Part shown: piece after piece, positions 32,401-43,620 of the stretch | Position numbering within the stretch: the first letter of the stretch is position 1 | Layout of the letters: each line of letters begins with the position of its first letter | Assembly: GCA_905147135.1 (NCBI GenBank) | Contig: LR990058.1 | Coordinates: forward strand, 14,917,349-14,981,348 | Length of the DNA: 64,000 nt | From: Blastobasis lacticolella | Taxonomy: Eukaryota; Arthropoda; Insecta; Lepidoptera; Blastobasidae | Direction of reading: 5' to 3' | Notes under the pieces: model-generated | Seen by the model: only the letters and a program-made list of their open reading frames with translations | Databases searched by the model: none | What the model was told of the DNA's origin: nothing | Program-made: the position numbers and the translations under genes

Positions 32401-35184
32401 TAAAGGGAGCAAACACGCACGCAAAGCAAGCACATCCAATGACGAGGCTATTTATTATTATAATTTATTTATTTATGAAACACTTTCCCCACACAGTGCG
32501 TGGAGAACGTGTCCCGTTCGAACTGTCCCGTGTGCCTAGAGGACATCCACACGTCCCGCATCCCGTGCCACATACCGGACTGCGGCCATCTTCTCCACCG
32601 GCCGTGCTTCGAGCAGCTGCTGCACTCAGGACACTACGCATGCCCGACATGCCAGACCAGCATGATCGACATGTCCAATGTGAGTTTGCGGCGGACATCT
32701 TGGTTTTTTAGAGTACACTACATCACACTATGGAGCAATTTACGAAGTGAAGAAAGCATAACGCAGAATGTAGAGCTTGTCTAATTTAAAATGACGCGCC
32801 CCACTATCGCATTAACGCACACAAGCAAGTTTAAAATATGGACGCAATACATATACAATCATTCAGTTGGCGGTGAAATTCAAACGTCGTAGCACGCGCC
32901 GTTCATTGGCTCCCACAGATGAAGTGTCGTTATTAATATTTGCACTCACACATCGAAATCAACCAACTAAGTAGTGGGGCGCGTCATCTTAGACTAGACG
33001 AGCTCTACATGCGTATAACATGTGCTAATTTTAGTATATGCGAAGGATTTTTCAGGGATGAAACATCACCATGTCCTTGTGTCCACGACATAAAGTTAAT
33101 TTTATGTTACGCGCGGCTGCGCATTATCCTCTAGGGGCTTCTTAGACCTCGACAAATTTAGTACAGTAATTTTCACACATTAATATTTTAATGTAAAATA
33201 TGCACAATTTAATGGAGTTTTGCATAACAAATAGCAAACCAAATTAGAATGTCCTTTCCCACTAAGACCAAGGTGACTCTATATCGCAATACGACCGCTT
33301 TTCTATTGTTATAAATTTCGTGGGACTCGATGGGAGTAAAATATAACGTTTGAAATTGCTAATTGAACAGAGAGGGCGATACACACTCCCCACGTCACGA
33401 GTACGTATCGCCGTTGCGTTTTACTTTACGTTAACCCCGTTTTACGAGAAAGAGACAGACAATAATCTTTACGACTTATCATTTCTTGATTTTTGAACTG
33501 ATATTTTGTTAATAAATATGACATTCAATAGGTAAGAGTCATCAACGTAATGTAAATTCCTTCTCCAGCTATGGAGCTACTTGGACTCCGAGGTGGCCGC
33601 GACGCCGATGCCGCCCGAGTACGCAGACTACAAGGCCACGATTCTGTGCAAGGACTGCCATAAGGTAATTGCTAATTCGGTGTACAGTCAGCTGCAGAGT
33701 TAACGCCCTACCCCCCCAGTTGCCAATGGTAGCAAGCGAAAATGGAAGGTGGAAATGTCCGACAATTATCCGTCTGAAGTAGGTTTTATATCACTGAAAC
33801 TAGAACACTTCTCTAGCGCGATGTAGGAACGGTCAGCGCCATCTATACCAACCTTTCGCTCGTGTACTCGTAATGTGAGTAGTATTGAGATTCCCTATCC
33901 GAGCGATAGATGTCGCGACTCGCGCTACACAAAACTGTAGGTACAGGGGCGCTACTGGAACATGAGGCTTTTTCAGTGTTCTCTTCTCTTCTAAACGTCG
34001 CGATAATATGATGAATATAATTATTTATCTGTGAAATGTGTTTCATTTGCAATGTGAGGTGTGGTTGGCATAATGGCAACAACATTTCACATAAATATAA
34101 ACCCAATAACAGGCAAACCTTACCATGTTATTCACGTATTATTGCTTTTCCAGCTGTCAACTGTGAAATTCCACGTGGTGGGGCTCAAGTGCGAGCACTG
34201 TGGCGCCTACAACACTTGCCAGACCAATGGCTTCCATAAGTGAGTATGAAAAAGGATATTGCTATAAACTGCTCACCAAAAATCCTTTTTTTTATATTAG
34301 ACAAAAGAGGCATTTGTCCGCCATCTCACCTGTTGGTAAGTGACGATGCGGCCTAAGATGGAGCCCGTCTTAGAACAGCCTTATTCACTCTAGCCTTTAA
34401 GGCCTCATATTATATTACTAATTGGATTAAAAAATTACAACTTTACCTATTCTAGTCATCTTGGCGTTAATGTCCCGGTTGTGCTCTCGCGCACGAGGGC
34501 CCGGGGTCCGCCTTGGATTTGGCGATACCAGTGGAGATACTGCCATCTGACCTTCGTGACCCTGTTACTAGGGGAACCTGAAAACATTCAGTCTTCGGAA
34601 TGTGCAGGTTTCATCACAATGTTTTCCCTCATCGTAAGAGCATTGGTTTGCATTCAAGATTCGTACCCGGTACTTCTCGCTTACGAGTTGTATATCTTAA
34701 CCACTCGGCCACCGTCACTTCAACTGACCTAATCTAGTATTTGGTGATATTTTGCCTTTAGATAAGTAAGTGAATAAATGGCGAAACTTTCTTTTCCAAA
34801 GATCAGCTGAATAGAGAACACACCCCCAGCTTCCATTTGTATACTGGGGAGGTCCATTCACTCTGTAAACTACAACACTGCAAAATTTCATCGAAATCCG
34901 TTCAGTACTTTTTACTAAAATTAAAAAAAACGTCATTAGTTTAAAAACTTACCTGTAGTTTAGAAGCCTCAGTCCCGCAGCTAACAACGTGATAAATAAG
35001 TCTTCATATCCTTACCTTCCGCAGAGAATCGAACCCGGACCAGACGCAGACATCCACGCCCTCGTCATCATCAAGCACAGCCAGCAGTCGGACTTCTTCG
35101 TCCTTCAGCGAGCCAAGGACCGAACCAACACCCGACAACGAATTACCCCGCGCCAACCCCTTGGACGAACCCCCACAGGCGTGA
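26455..35184 (+). CDS. RCHY1: RING finger and CHY zinc finger protein 1 (Pirh2-like E3 ubiquitin ligase), complete
   Basis: Exons 26455-26571, 29538-29699, 31187-31345, 32497-32679, 33569-33664, 34154-34239 and 35025-35184 join in phase to 320 aa. Residues 1-26 are acidic and polar. Residues about 30-92 form the CHY zinc finger ([35 protein letters not shown]). Exon 3 is the CTCHY finger ([35 protein letters not shown]). Exon 4 is a complete C3H2C3 RING: C156, C159, C175, H177, H180, C183, C195, C198, with the family string [10 protein letters not shown]234, C237, C252 and C255 form the C-terminal zinc ribbon. Known role of the family: RING-type ubiquitin ligase (human RCHY1 targets p53 among others). 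Residues 268-320 are a Ser/Thr/Pro-rich tail, longer than the human C-terminus. Identification is secure. Confidence 0.96.
28807..28945 (-). mobile_element. LINE 3' end (family E)
   Basis: Matches the LINE coding end at 50955-51140: AATGGCTTACGACGCG, a CCAAGACGG..GACGTGGAGAAGG block, and ACCCTAGCAGAAGCCGG. In the better copy this reads as a polypeptide beginning RPRGRPKKRWIDIA. Confidence 0.75.
29255..29475 (-). mobile_element. SINE body without tRNA head
   Basis: Carries GTCCGCCTTACCATGATCC, CCTGACCAGATTGGACGATG, ATTCAGTCGCCTGAATGTAC and ATCACGATGTTTTCCCTTAC. It stops at the point where the tRNA-like part should begin, about 60 bp before RCHY1 exon 2. Confidence 0.78.
29700..31186. other. 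RCHY1 intron with LINE reverse-transcriptase remnant
   Basis: 30080-30530 is a LINE fragment (listed separately). 30541-30640 is a GC-rich stretch with no assignment. The rest is AT-rich and without features. Confidence 0.6.
30080..30530 (+). pseudogene. Non-LTR retrotransposon reverse-transcriptase remnant
   Basis: Conceptual translation shows TFGVPQGS (about 30155), then a deletion, then MYADDTALW (about 30215) with the catalytic YADD. A degraded [10 protein letters not shown] follows, and [12 protein letters not shown] near 30490. These are the ordered motifs of a jockey/CR1-type LINE RT. It is frameshifted and interrupted, so dead. Confidence 0.85.
31346..32496. other. RCHY1 intron
   Basis: 31446-31565 is a family-A copy (-) (CTGATGGAAGGTGGTAACCG). 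31365-31420 resembles an RTE-like LINE end. Otherwise no features. Confidence 0.6.
32771..33007. mobile_element. TA-flanked MITE (family T), 237 bp
   Basis: The left end TAGAGCTTGTCTAATTTAAA continuing to GACGCGCCCCACTA, and the right end TAGTGGGGCGCGTCAT continuing to GAGCTCTA, are 36-bp inverted repeats with a few mismatches. The TA at both edges fits a Tc1/mariner-type target duplication. A second copy lies at 57330-57548. It lies in an RCHY1 intron. Confidence 0.88.
34285..34725. mobile_element. Family F repeat followed by tRNA-derived SINE
   Basis: 34285-34390 contains TTGTCCGCCATCTCACCTGT and GTAAGTGACGATGCGGC. 34455-34725 is a minus-oriented SINE whose head (AGTGGCCGAGTGGTTAAGAT on the minus strand) is intact at the A box. 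Its B box is degraded (GGTACGAATCTTG-like). Confidence 0.8.
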
Positions 35185-35365
35185 CACCCGGGGGTCGACC
35201 CCTCCGAATAGGCTATGGGGTTGGGGCTAATGTACCCTGGGTACGGGGACCCCTTCGGTGTACCCTAACGCGATTGGGGTCCACGGGACTCTGAGTTTGC
35301 TGTATGGAGGATTTGTTTGGCTATGGAATGCGTTGGAACGTTATCTTTGGTGTGTGTGGATCCCC

Positions 35366-35600
35366 TTTATTTGACTTTGGAGTGTGTAGGAACCTTATTT
35401 GGCTTTGGGGTACAGCGGACCCTAATTTGACTGTAGGGTACTGGAGACCCTAATTTGACTTGGGGTACGGGAGACCCTAATTTGACTAGGGGTACAAGGG
35501 ACCCTTATTTGACTTAGGGTACAGAGGACCCTTATTTGACTTAGGGTACAGAGGACCCTAATTTGACTTGGGGTACAGGGGACCCTAATTTGACTTTGTA
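35366..35600 (+). repeat. 27-28-bp tandem repeat array behind RCHY1
   Basis: About eight to nine tandem units run about 180 bp after the RCHY1 stop. The unit is built on GGGTACAGGGGACCC followed by TAATTTGACTT. Spacing between successive TTTGAC/TTTGGC blocks is 27-28 bp. Units differ at a few positions, and degenerate GGGTAC/GGACCC pieces flank the array at 35220-35290 and 35600-35640. If transcription continues to the AATAAA at 36290-36295 the array lies in the 3' UTR. Confidence 0.9.
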
Positions 35601-36289
35601 GGACTTTTGGGGAAAGAGGGACCCTATATGGGGATTTGGGATACGTCCTTCAGTTTGACGTTTCTTTACAATTTTTAACACCATTAGTGCGGGTATTAGT
35701 TTTGTTTGAGAGTGTATGTGTGAGAAAAAGATATCCTATTTGACAATGCTGGGTGATTTGAGACGCCAATTAGATAATTTTTAACAGAACAGCCAAGTTA
35801 GACAGCTCGATATGTATAGGGTTGTGTTTGGGTTGCTTTGTAGGCTCGTAGGAACTGTAGTGATCCTAGATTTTAGACGACACGCAGAGCGGAAGGAATG
35901 AGGTAAAGAAATGAATGGTTTTTCAGATATTGCTAGTAAATGAATTAATCAAATAGCTTTATTCACAGTGGGAACGCAACTCTTGTTGCTATTGTCATTG
36001 TGAATAACGAAAAATTCGCTGTTGGTACAGTCGGCATCAGAAGTAGGTAAGCAACCAGACTGTTCAGAATGATTTGACCAAACCGGGAAAAGTAACCTTT
36101 ATGTTCTAAACAGTTCTAATTAGAAAAACATTCGACGTGAACTGCGCTCATACTGAAACGGAATTTACGTAATGGATATAAGGTCTAAATAACCTTATAA
36201 TTTTGCATACTATTATCTCTCCGGTTGACTGGTAAAGAAAGCTATGAAGCTTTAAGTCCGCCATTGTCCGTAACAGTGCAAGAAGTTTA

Positions 36290-36295
36290 AATAAA
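36290..36295 (+). promoter_or_regulatory. Candidate polyadenylation signal for RCHY1
   Basis: AATAAA in an A-rich context, about 1.1 kb after the stop codon, with more A-rich sequence after it. It is the first clear hexamer I noticed on the + strand downstream of RCHY1. The motif is common by chance in AT-rich DNA. Confidence 0.25.
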
Positions 36296-37069
36296 GAAAG
36301 AAATAAAATTGTTCAGATCACTCTGATCTGTTATTTCGCTTAGCTACTTTTGATGCTGGCTACAAAATACGCCATAACTCAAATATATTTATGGCTCATT
36401 AATACTTAAACGGCTCACAATTCGTCAACTCAAAACATATGATTGGATTAGAAATGGACCAATAGCGTTGCTGTTTTTGACAATGAACAGCGATGTCATA
36501 CTACCGCCATTTACTGGCAACATATAGTGTGGCCAATTTGTCAAAAACGAGGCTCAAATGCAGTGAGTACATTTTTCGTCGCTAGCAATACATTATAAAT
36601 ATAGTAGGTAGAGTTTTCAACAATTATATGGTTAGTTGTGTAATTTGTGTATAAATAATTTATCGATTTTAGAACTTCATATATATTTTAATTAATCGAC
36701 TGCGATCGTCATGAAACTAAGTATCAAGTAACAGACGCTCCGATTTGGCCGAAACAATTTATATACAGGAGCAGATAGTACAATCCGAGTTTAAATACGA
36801 GACAAAATGTCACACATCTCTATAACACACACACTAATGCAAATGCAGGGACGAAACAAGGCAGCCCACCTGCAGATTAGTTATATCTTGCTACGAATTT
36901 CTGCTCGTAAGGAACACAAACAAATCTGACTTATGGGCTTATTTCGCTCCGGACGAATTCGTCATACGTGGAACGGGGACATGACCGGATGTCCGACCAA
37001 GGTCGGCTCGCCCGCGCATCCGATTCAATCAAAAAGCTACTTTATTTAGTACATCGCAAGGATTAGTAT

Positions 37070-37321
37070 GTCCGGCAGAGTAGAATAGCATCAACCCCTT
37101 ATACTCGTGGGTGTCGTACAAGGCGACTAATGTTTTCGAGGCAAAAGATCTAAGCGCCTCCGTAGACTGGAAAATGGGCAGCAGCATTTTCCATTGTTGT
37201 ATAATAACACTGCGATCTCCAACCCGCCTGCCAAGCGTGGAGATTATGGCAATAACCTCCCTTTTTGTGGGAGAGGCCCTGGGTCCTGCAGTGGACTGTT
37301 GTGGGCTGTGATGATGATGAT
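37070..37321 (+). mobile_element. Family B element with 12-bp target duplication
   Basis: Starts GTCCGGCAGAGTAGAATAGC and ends GATGATGATGAT. Both sides carry AAGGATTAGTAT (37058-37069 and 37322-37333). The flanks join into the repeat seen intact at 3790-3960 (inverted), which confirms the insertion. Confidence 0.92.
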
Positions 37322-38090
37322 AAGGATTAGTATCGACTGCAACTGACTTTTGATCGGTTCCAGCCAAATCGGAGCGTTCGTTACCAGTATTAGTTCTGTT
37401 ATTGTTTTAATTGTTACATCGAAATAAAAAAGCAATATAAAGTAAGTTTTTTTTGTAATAAGGTACTTCATATTCTGATTAACTCGATATTAGTGAGATA
37501 TACAATAGGTGTTTTAATATTATTTTAATATATCTACTCGGTAACAAAATTAATTGTCTAAATATTTAACACTTTGAGTTGTCACTTCATGATGGAACTC
37601 TATTATTATTAATTAAATCACTTTTCGTTCTACTTTATTATACAAATTTGATTAAATTGCAACCGGTTTGCCTGAAGATGAGTAATGCGGTTGCAATTTA
37701 ATAAAATTTGTGGTGTACAAAAAGTTATTTCATTCAAAATTAATTGTTCTGAAGAAAATTTCAGTATTTTGCTATTTTAATTTCACGTATGATCTTTGTA
37801 CGATACAGTTTCTTTTTTGTATTACAAAAATTCAAAGACAAATAAATTGTTTTAAAAAACAAAACTGATATTAGAGTGTACAATGTCAATTTTTTTTCAA
37901 CTAAATTTTTAAGAGTCAATTTAATTCGTGAATTAATTAATTCACAGTAATCTCAAAAATAATCAAGTTTAGCGTAACAAAGCTCATTTAACCTCGATAT
38001 TTCTATGTTTCCTATAATTTTAATACTGTAAATATTAAAGCTAACAAAAAAGAGCTGCTAAATTTTAATAAACCAACAACCGTAGGGTAC

Positions 38091-38307
38091 TTACGTAACT
38101 CTGTTGCCAACAATTCTCTGATTTCAATGATTGAAATTGTTACCGTTTGCAATTACGTATGATCGATTTAATAGTTTCAATTCATAGCAATGGAACTTTG
38201 TCAGCAACTGAACCGATGAAATTGATGGTAAGGAACCGCAAAAGCAACAATTTCTATCATTGAAATAAGAAAATTGTTAGCAACGGAGTTACATAATCAG
38301 CCTACCG
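38091..38307. mobile_element. Foldback MITE (family P)
   Basis: CTCTGTTGCCAACAATTCTC and GAAATTGTTACCGTTTGCAA in the left arm; the complementary arm ends in ACATAATCAGCCTACC. Diverged from the copy at 17813-18038 but of the same length class. Confidence 0.82.
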
Positions 38308-38419
38308 TTAATACAAATCCATGAATAATAAATTCCATCCATTTTGACTAGATAATGATGTTTTTGCGCCATTTGCCTCATCCTAGTTGCTACTGGAACA
38401 TAGTTGTAAATATGTATTT

Positions 38420-38795
38420 TAATCACACTATTAATAATAATAATAATAAATCATCTGGCTTTATGTCCCGGTTGTGCTCTCGCGCACGAGGGCCCGGGGC
38501 CCGCTTTGACCATGACCCAGGATTTGGCAGGATAATTTACAGCGGAGCTACTGTCAATTGACCTCCGTAACCCTGCTACCAGAGGAACCTGACCAGATTG
38601 GATCATGGTTACATATTCAGTTGCCTGAATGTGTAGGTTTCATAATGTTTTCCCTCACCGTAAGAGCATCGGTTAGCATTCAACTAATGTACATTACTCA
38701 GAAGGGTCATAGGTACATGGCCGCAGGGGATTCGAACCCGGTACCTCCCGCTTACGAGTCCGGTACCTTAACCACTCGGCCACTGATGCTTTTTT
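38420..38795 (-). mobile_element. tRNA-derived SINE, full length, best copy
   Basis: On the minus strand the head has an A box in CAGTGGCCGAGTGGTTAAGG and a perfect B box GGTTCGAATCC. The body follows to GGGCCCTCGTGCGCGAGAGC and a tail of ATT repeats (38428-38450 as AATAATAAT). Pol III type promoter elements are complete. It is a SINE, not a working tRNA gene: the anticodon-arm region does not fold cleanly and a long body follows. Confidence 0.88.
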
Positions 38796-38929
38796 AACTT
38801 CATTAATACCTCTATAACATAAATATTTATCTACATAATCAAAATATTAATGAAGGATGTGCATAACTATATATATTAAGGTCTAAAGTAGCTTGCGTTG
38901 CGCCAAGCTATAATTCACCTGTACCTGGC

Positions 38930-39122
38930 TGTAACGCTGTTGCCAACAATTCTCTGATTTCAATGATTGAAATTGTTACTTTTGCGATTACATATGATCG
39001 ATTTAATAGTTTTAGCTTATTGCAATAGAACTTTGGTAGCAACTGAACCCATTAATTAAATGATACGGAATCGCAAAATCAAGCAATCCATCATTGAAAT
39101 CAGCAACGGCGTTACAAAGGTT
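38930..39122. mobile_element. Foldback MITE (family P)
   Basis: Contains CGCTGTTGCCAACAATTCTC, GAAATTGTTACTTTTGCGAT and the opposed GGAATCGCAAAATCAAG/CATTGAAATCAGCAACGGC arm. The ends are eroded. Confidence 0.8.
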
Positions 39123-39623
39123 ACAAAGATACAGACCTGTGACACATAGACAGACGGACAGACTTAGTAACAGACGGGTCAGTGATTGGGTTCCATTTTA
39201 AGCCTTCGGGTACGGTACCCTAAAAACTAGTATTGAATTTCCGTGTACAGAATGCAGCGCATCAACCTACCCGCCACCAGTATGAAATGAGCTAGCGTCG
39301 CTATGGATGCGCGTACAAACCAGAGATGGTCCAAAGTCTTAAGCAGGATAGATTGAGGCGCTGCCTTCTGTACATATAAGAAACAATAGTAAAATGCATA
39401 TGCCTGATATTGGCGCCTTTCTTTTATTTCGCTGTCACATTGACCGAACCTATTTTTTAAGTTCAAAGTTATTTACCAAGCAATGCCTAGAAGTAGATTA
39501 ATATATTTCATCTACACATCACACATCTAGATGCCTGGAATTCTAACTAATCCTTCGTTGTAGATGTCCTGGACGACGGTGGCCACTTTCCGTCCGTCCG
39601 CCTAGGCAATTAAAAACCTATTA

Positions 39624-39764
39624 TGGCAATTATACCTCTAAACTCAGTCTGAACTGAGTTAAAACTGAAAAAGTAACTGTAACGATAGAAACAGTTCTTG
39701 TTATAAACTTTTAACACATGTAACTCAGTTCAGACTAAACTAAACTCAGGTATAATTATCATAA
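39624..39764. mobile_element. Foldback element with AACTCAGT arms
   Basis: The left arm TTATGGCAATTATACCTCTA, then ACTCAGTCTGAACTGAGTT, pairs with AACTCAGTTCAGACTAAAC, then AGGTATAATTATCATAA on the right. Arms are about 45 bp and imperfect. Confidence 0.7.
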
Positions 39765-41491
39765 TAAGTATTGTTGTTCATAATTTTAAACAAAAAATAG
39801 GTTTGGTCAGTGTTAAAACGAAATCAAAAAGGCACCGCTGGTCCATATAAAAGCGGCATTGCATTTTAGAAGAATGAAAAATCTTTAATGTTTTTGTGGG
39901 GCCCAATCAGAACCTTATTATATCTTTATTTAAGGAGCTTTATCTCATTAAAGCGACCATACCGCTCCATATTGTTACACTTTATAAAAATGGATTTGAG
40001 CAAAGTTACCTACTCTTCAAACCCACTCTAACCAATTATATAGTTCTCGGACCTCCCAGAAGAAACCTTGTGGTAGCAAATTTCCAAATTTATATTCATA
40101 ATCATAATGTACCTATTGTTGTTTTAACTGCTATGTATAAATTAATATAACTATTTGCTAAATCCTATTTGTCTATTTATGAACTTAGCTAATTATTACT
40201 TCCTTTAAAAACGTTAGTTGCATAAACATTGCTTTTTGTGATTATTATTATATTGACATAAAGTAAACTACCGAATTATTATTTCAAACCTTAACTCTTC
40301 CCTGTTACGTCAAACTGTCTGTGGTTTTTTTTTGTTTTTTATACCACTAAGGTGGCAAACAAGCTTGCGACCTGCCTGATGGTAAGCAGTCACCGCAGCC
40401 TATGGACGTAGTGTTGGAAATAAAACCAATTTTATTTATGCTGGGGAGAAATATTTAATACAAAAATAAAATAAAACTCGCAGTTTTAACACAGCTAGCA
40501 CATTTAACTTATGTAATGTATAAAACCTAGGTAACATTATTATTCCATTTTATCCCGTCCTAGATTGGCAATAAGGAATGCATTGAACTCTCACATCGAC
40601 TATTTATTTCTTAATAATATTTTATAATAAGTATGGTACTAAAGCAATTCACATAATTTATTACGAAAATACTATCATTGAAAATTATAATTACAATAAA
40701 TCTTAAGCTATATAAACAAAAATCGCGCTTTGGGAATAACTTGATAATCTCAAAAGGCAAAAACACATAAGTAATACCCACCCCGACAAGGTACCTATAC
40801 GTAAGCATTTTTTAGTAAACTGCTGAACCAATTTTAATAAAAGATACTTAAGAAGCATCTCGGGGTTTAAGGGTATTTAAGTCAGCAATATTTCATTGTC
40901 ATAGGCTAAGGTACATGCTACGGAATAACAATAAATGAACAGATCCATCCATCCAGCTCCTTCATTTAGCTCCGACTTTCCGGAATGTACCTGTAGAAAT
41001 TACCGACAACCTACAGATCCTTGGTGTTGAGCTATCTACCAATCTCAACTTCCATTAATAGGCTGATATGGAAATGATGCCGTTGAGCCGCGTATACGCA
41101 ACGACATATTTTAGGCTGCGGTTTGATCAGTCCTTATTAGAAGTGGTAAGAGCTGTGCTTATTTTTGCTGTCAAGGGCGAGGGGGGAGTTGAGAATGAAA
41201 TTCTTGCTTACGTAATACTTCAACGGCCCCTTCGGTAAAAGCAAGAAAACTGGTAGGTATCGGCCGCCAAACAATAAGCTGTTTGCAGTATTAAATATAG
41301 AATCTTAACTAATTTAACTTACTACAAAGTACATAATTCAGTATTTGACTTAACAGTAATCAAACAAAATTGGTACGTAGCAACGCCTTCATGTTACTGT
41401 GAGTCAGTTCTGTGATCTGCCTTCACTGACGAACACAGATCTCAGGACTGACTTCGTAAGTTTGACTTACTGATAATAAAAGGCATGCTCA

Positions 41492-41622
41492 GGCGCTGTC
41501 ATAATTGGTAAATGGCCGTACGACCATGGACGTGCGACGGGCGGTTTTGAGGTCTCCTATTGGTCGGGCGATGTCCATCGTACGACTATGGTCGCACGCT
41601 GGTTGCCAATTAGGACAGCGCC
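41492..41622. mobile_element. PIF/Harbinger-like MITE, 131 bp
   Basis: Ends GGCGCTGTCATAATTGG and CCAATTAGGACAGCGCC, flanked by TCA on both sides (41489-41491, 41623-41625). GC-rich inner arms contain CGTACGACCATGG and a complementary CATCGTACGACTATGG. A second copy lies at 47878-47981. Confidence 0.85.
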
Positions 41623-42577
41623 TCAGCTGAGACTACTGTCCACTTTCCGGAATAACAGTGAGTTGAATCAGGGTATCACAAGATTGTCAGCGATAGCCCC
41701 ATGTATTGTAATTAATAAATTATTTATTTTGAACTCAGTCAAATACTGAATCGACTTCTAATGTAGGTACAGTCGGCTACAAAAGTCACTTACACGTACT
41801 GCTTCCAAAACTACAATTATTTACATTGCCGAATATTGAATTTTTTTTTATCAAATGCTACTCTTATAACGGCTGAGCAACAGTTACAATATTGAGCTTG
41901 AATAACATGTCTTAGCGTTTTCTTTTTCTTATAAATATTTATAAAACGATTTATCGAATGTGCAAATATTGAAATAGCCTTCGTCATACATAACATGTGT
42001 TTAAGAGTTTTTTTATGTGTAGGTATGTATAATCTGTTTCACCATTATAACACTGTAGGCGATTCATTATCTAAACAATAAATAAATTTTTATTTTCGTA
42101 ACACAGGGCAGGGTTGACTGGAAGATATCTCTTCTAGAGATAAGTCCACCTTTGTACAACTAATTCTACTGTAACATTAATTTCTATTGTGTACATTAAA
42201 ACATATGAATAACGATAAAGAAGCTTAGTTATTATTCTCTACAAAATACATAGCATTATTATGCTTGAGAACCGCCGACACATGAGATATATTGAGATCA
42301 GCATATACAAAGTTAAAAAGCACCTTTACCAAAGAATTTCATAGAGGCATAGAAGGAGCCTACTCACAGCTGAAGTCACAATCTATATTTTGTTTCTTTT
42401 TTAATGGTGCATACAATGTGTCCAAAAGGGACAGCTATATGTTGTCAATTACCCGTCTATTGTCACTGCTATTGTCAAATTTGGTGGCCTTGGTCATCTT
42501 ATTGTACTAAGTTTTCTGTACGACATTCGAGTCATTTGTATAGAGTTGTGACAGATTGAAAGTGTACATTCTCTATA

Positions 42578-42830
42578 GGCCGTGTGGTGTCCGGCAGAGT
42601 AGAATAGCACCAACCCCTTACACTCATGGGCGTCGTACAAGGCGACTAATGTTTTCGAGGCAAAAGATCAAGAGTCTCCGTAGTCTGGAAAATGGGCAGC
42701 AGCATTGTTATATTTAAACACTGCGATCTCCAACCCGCCTGCCAAGCGTGGAGATTATGGCAATAACCTCCCCTTTCGTGGGAGAGGCCCTAAGTCCTGC
42801 AGTGGGCTGTAACGGGCTGATATGATGATT
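42578..42830 (+). mobile_element. Family B LINE-type 3' end
   Basis: GTGTGGTGTCCGGCAGAGTA at the start, GATCTCCAACCCGCCTGCCA in the middle, GGGCTGATATGATGATTCGA at the end. 42113-42200 just upstream is a LINE end of another family (GACTGGAAGATATCTC). Confidence 0.8.
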
Positions 42831-43471
42831 CGATTATAGGCCGAGGCTCCATCTATGGTCTATGTCCAATATCTTTGAAATGAAATGAGCAAGCTGCAAC
42901 ATGAATGATGAGTTTTCCAGTAGGTATTGATAGTTGGTTTCAAAAAGCATCAATAGATGGCGCTCCTACAATTTTGGTAATCTTTTTTTAATCTGTATTA
43001 TGGTGGCAGTGATTTCATGCAGCCAATTAATACTAAACTTAAAAATAAAATGTATATTAATATAAACATAACTGTTAAAGGTTGAACGAAATGTAAAAAG
43101 AAATATTTATAGAAGTTGGCTCTAAATATTTATAGAAGTTGGTTCCATTATTATTACAACCTCTAAAATGGTTGAAAACTATTGACAAATACAATATTAT
43201 GTAATACAACGTACCCAGTGTTTATATCGTGTTTGCTAAGAACCTATTTCAAGCGATTATCAAATACCAAAATTGTCGGGCCGCCATCTAGTGAGTGGTT
43301 AGGAATGTTTTAGATACCTATTGGAAAACTGCTCATTGAAAAACAAACACTTTATCTTCGTGAGAAAACATGCAAATAATGTAATCATTGAACATACTTC
43401 TCGAAGATAAAAAATACCGTAAGTATCATGAAAACTGTGGTATGGTATGCGAAGTCATACGATATATATAA

Positions 43472-43620
43472 TCTGTCCAGACTGACTTGTCTCATTATTG
43501 AAATTCACATTCTATATGTTTCTTGTATAATTCAAGACATCTATAGACAATTATGATTCGGCAAGTCGTGATTTTGGGCATTGTTTGTTCACCAAATAAG
43601 ACAAGTCAGTTTAAACAGAT
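43472..43620. mobile_element. MITE with CTGTCCAGACTGACT ends
   Basis: Starts CTGTCCAGACTGACTTGTCT and ends ACAAGTCAGTTTAAACAGAT. Contains CGGCAAGTCGTGATTTTG. It is a shorter relative of the element at 6083-6358. Confidence 0.78.

Noticed and set aside
38722..38795. Possible tRNA gene on the minus strand (A and B boxes present)
   Set aside because: A SINE body with a repeat tail follows and several degraded copies exist in the window. The anticodon arm does not fold cleanly.
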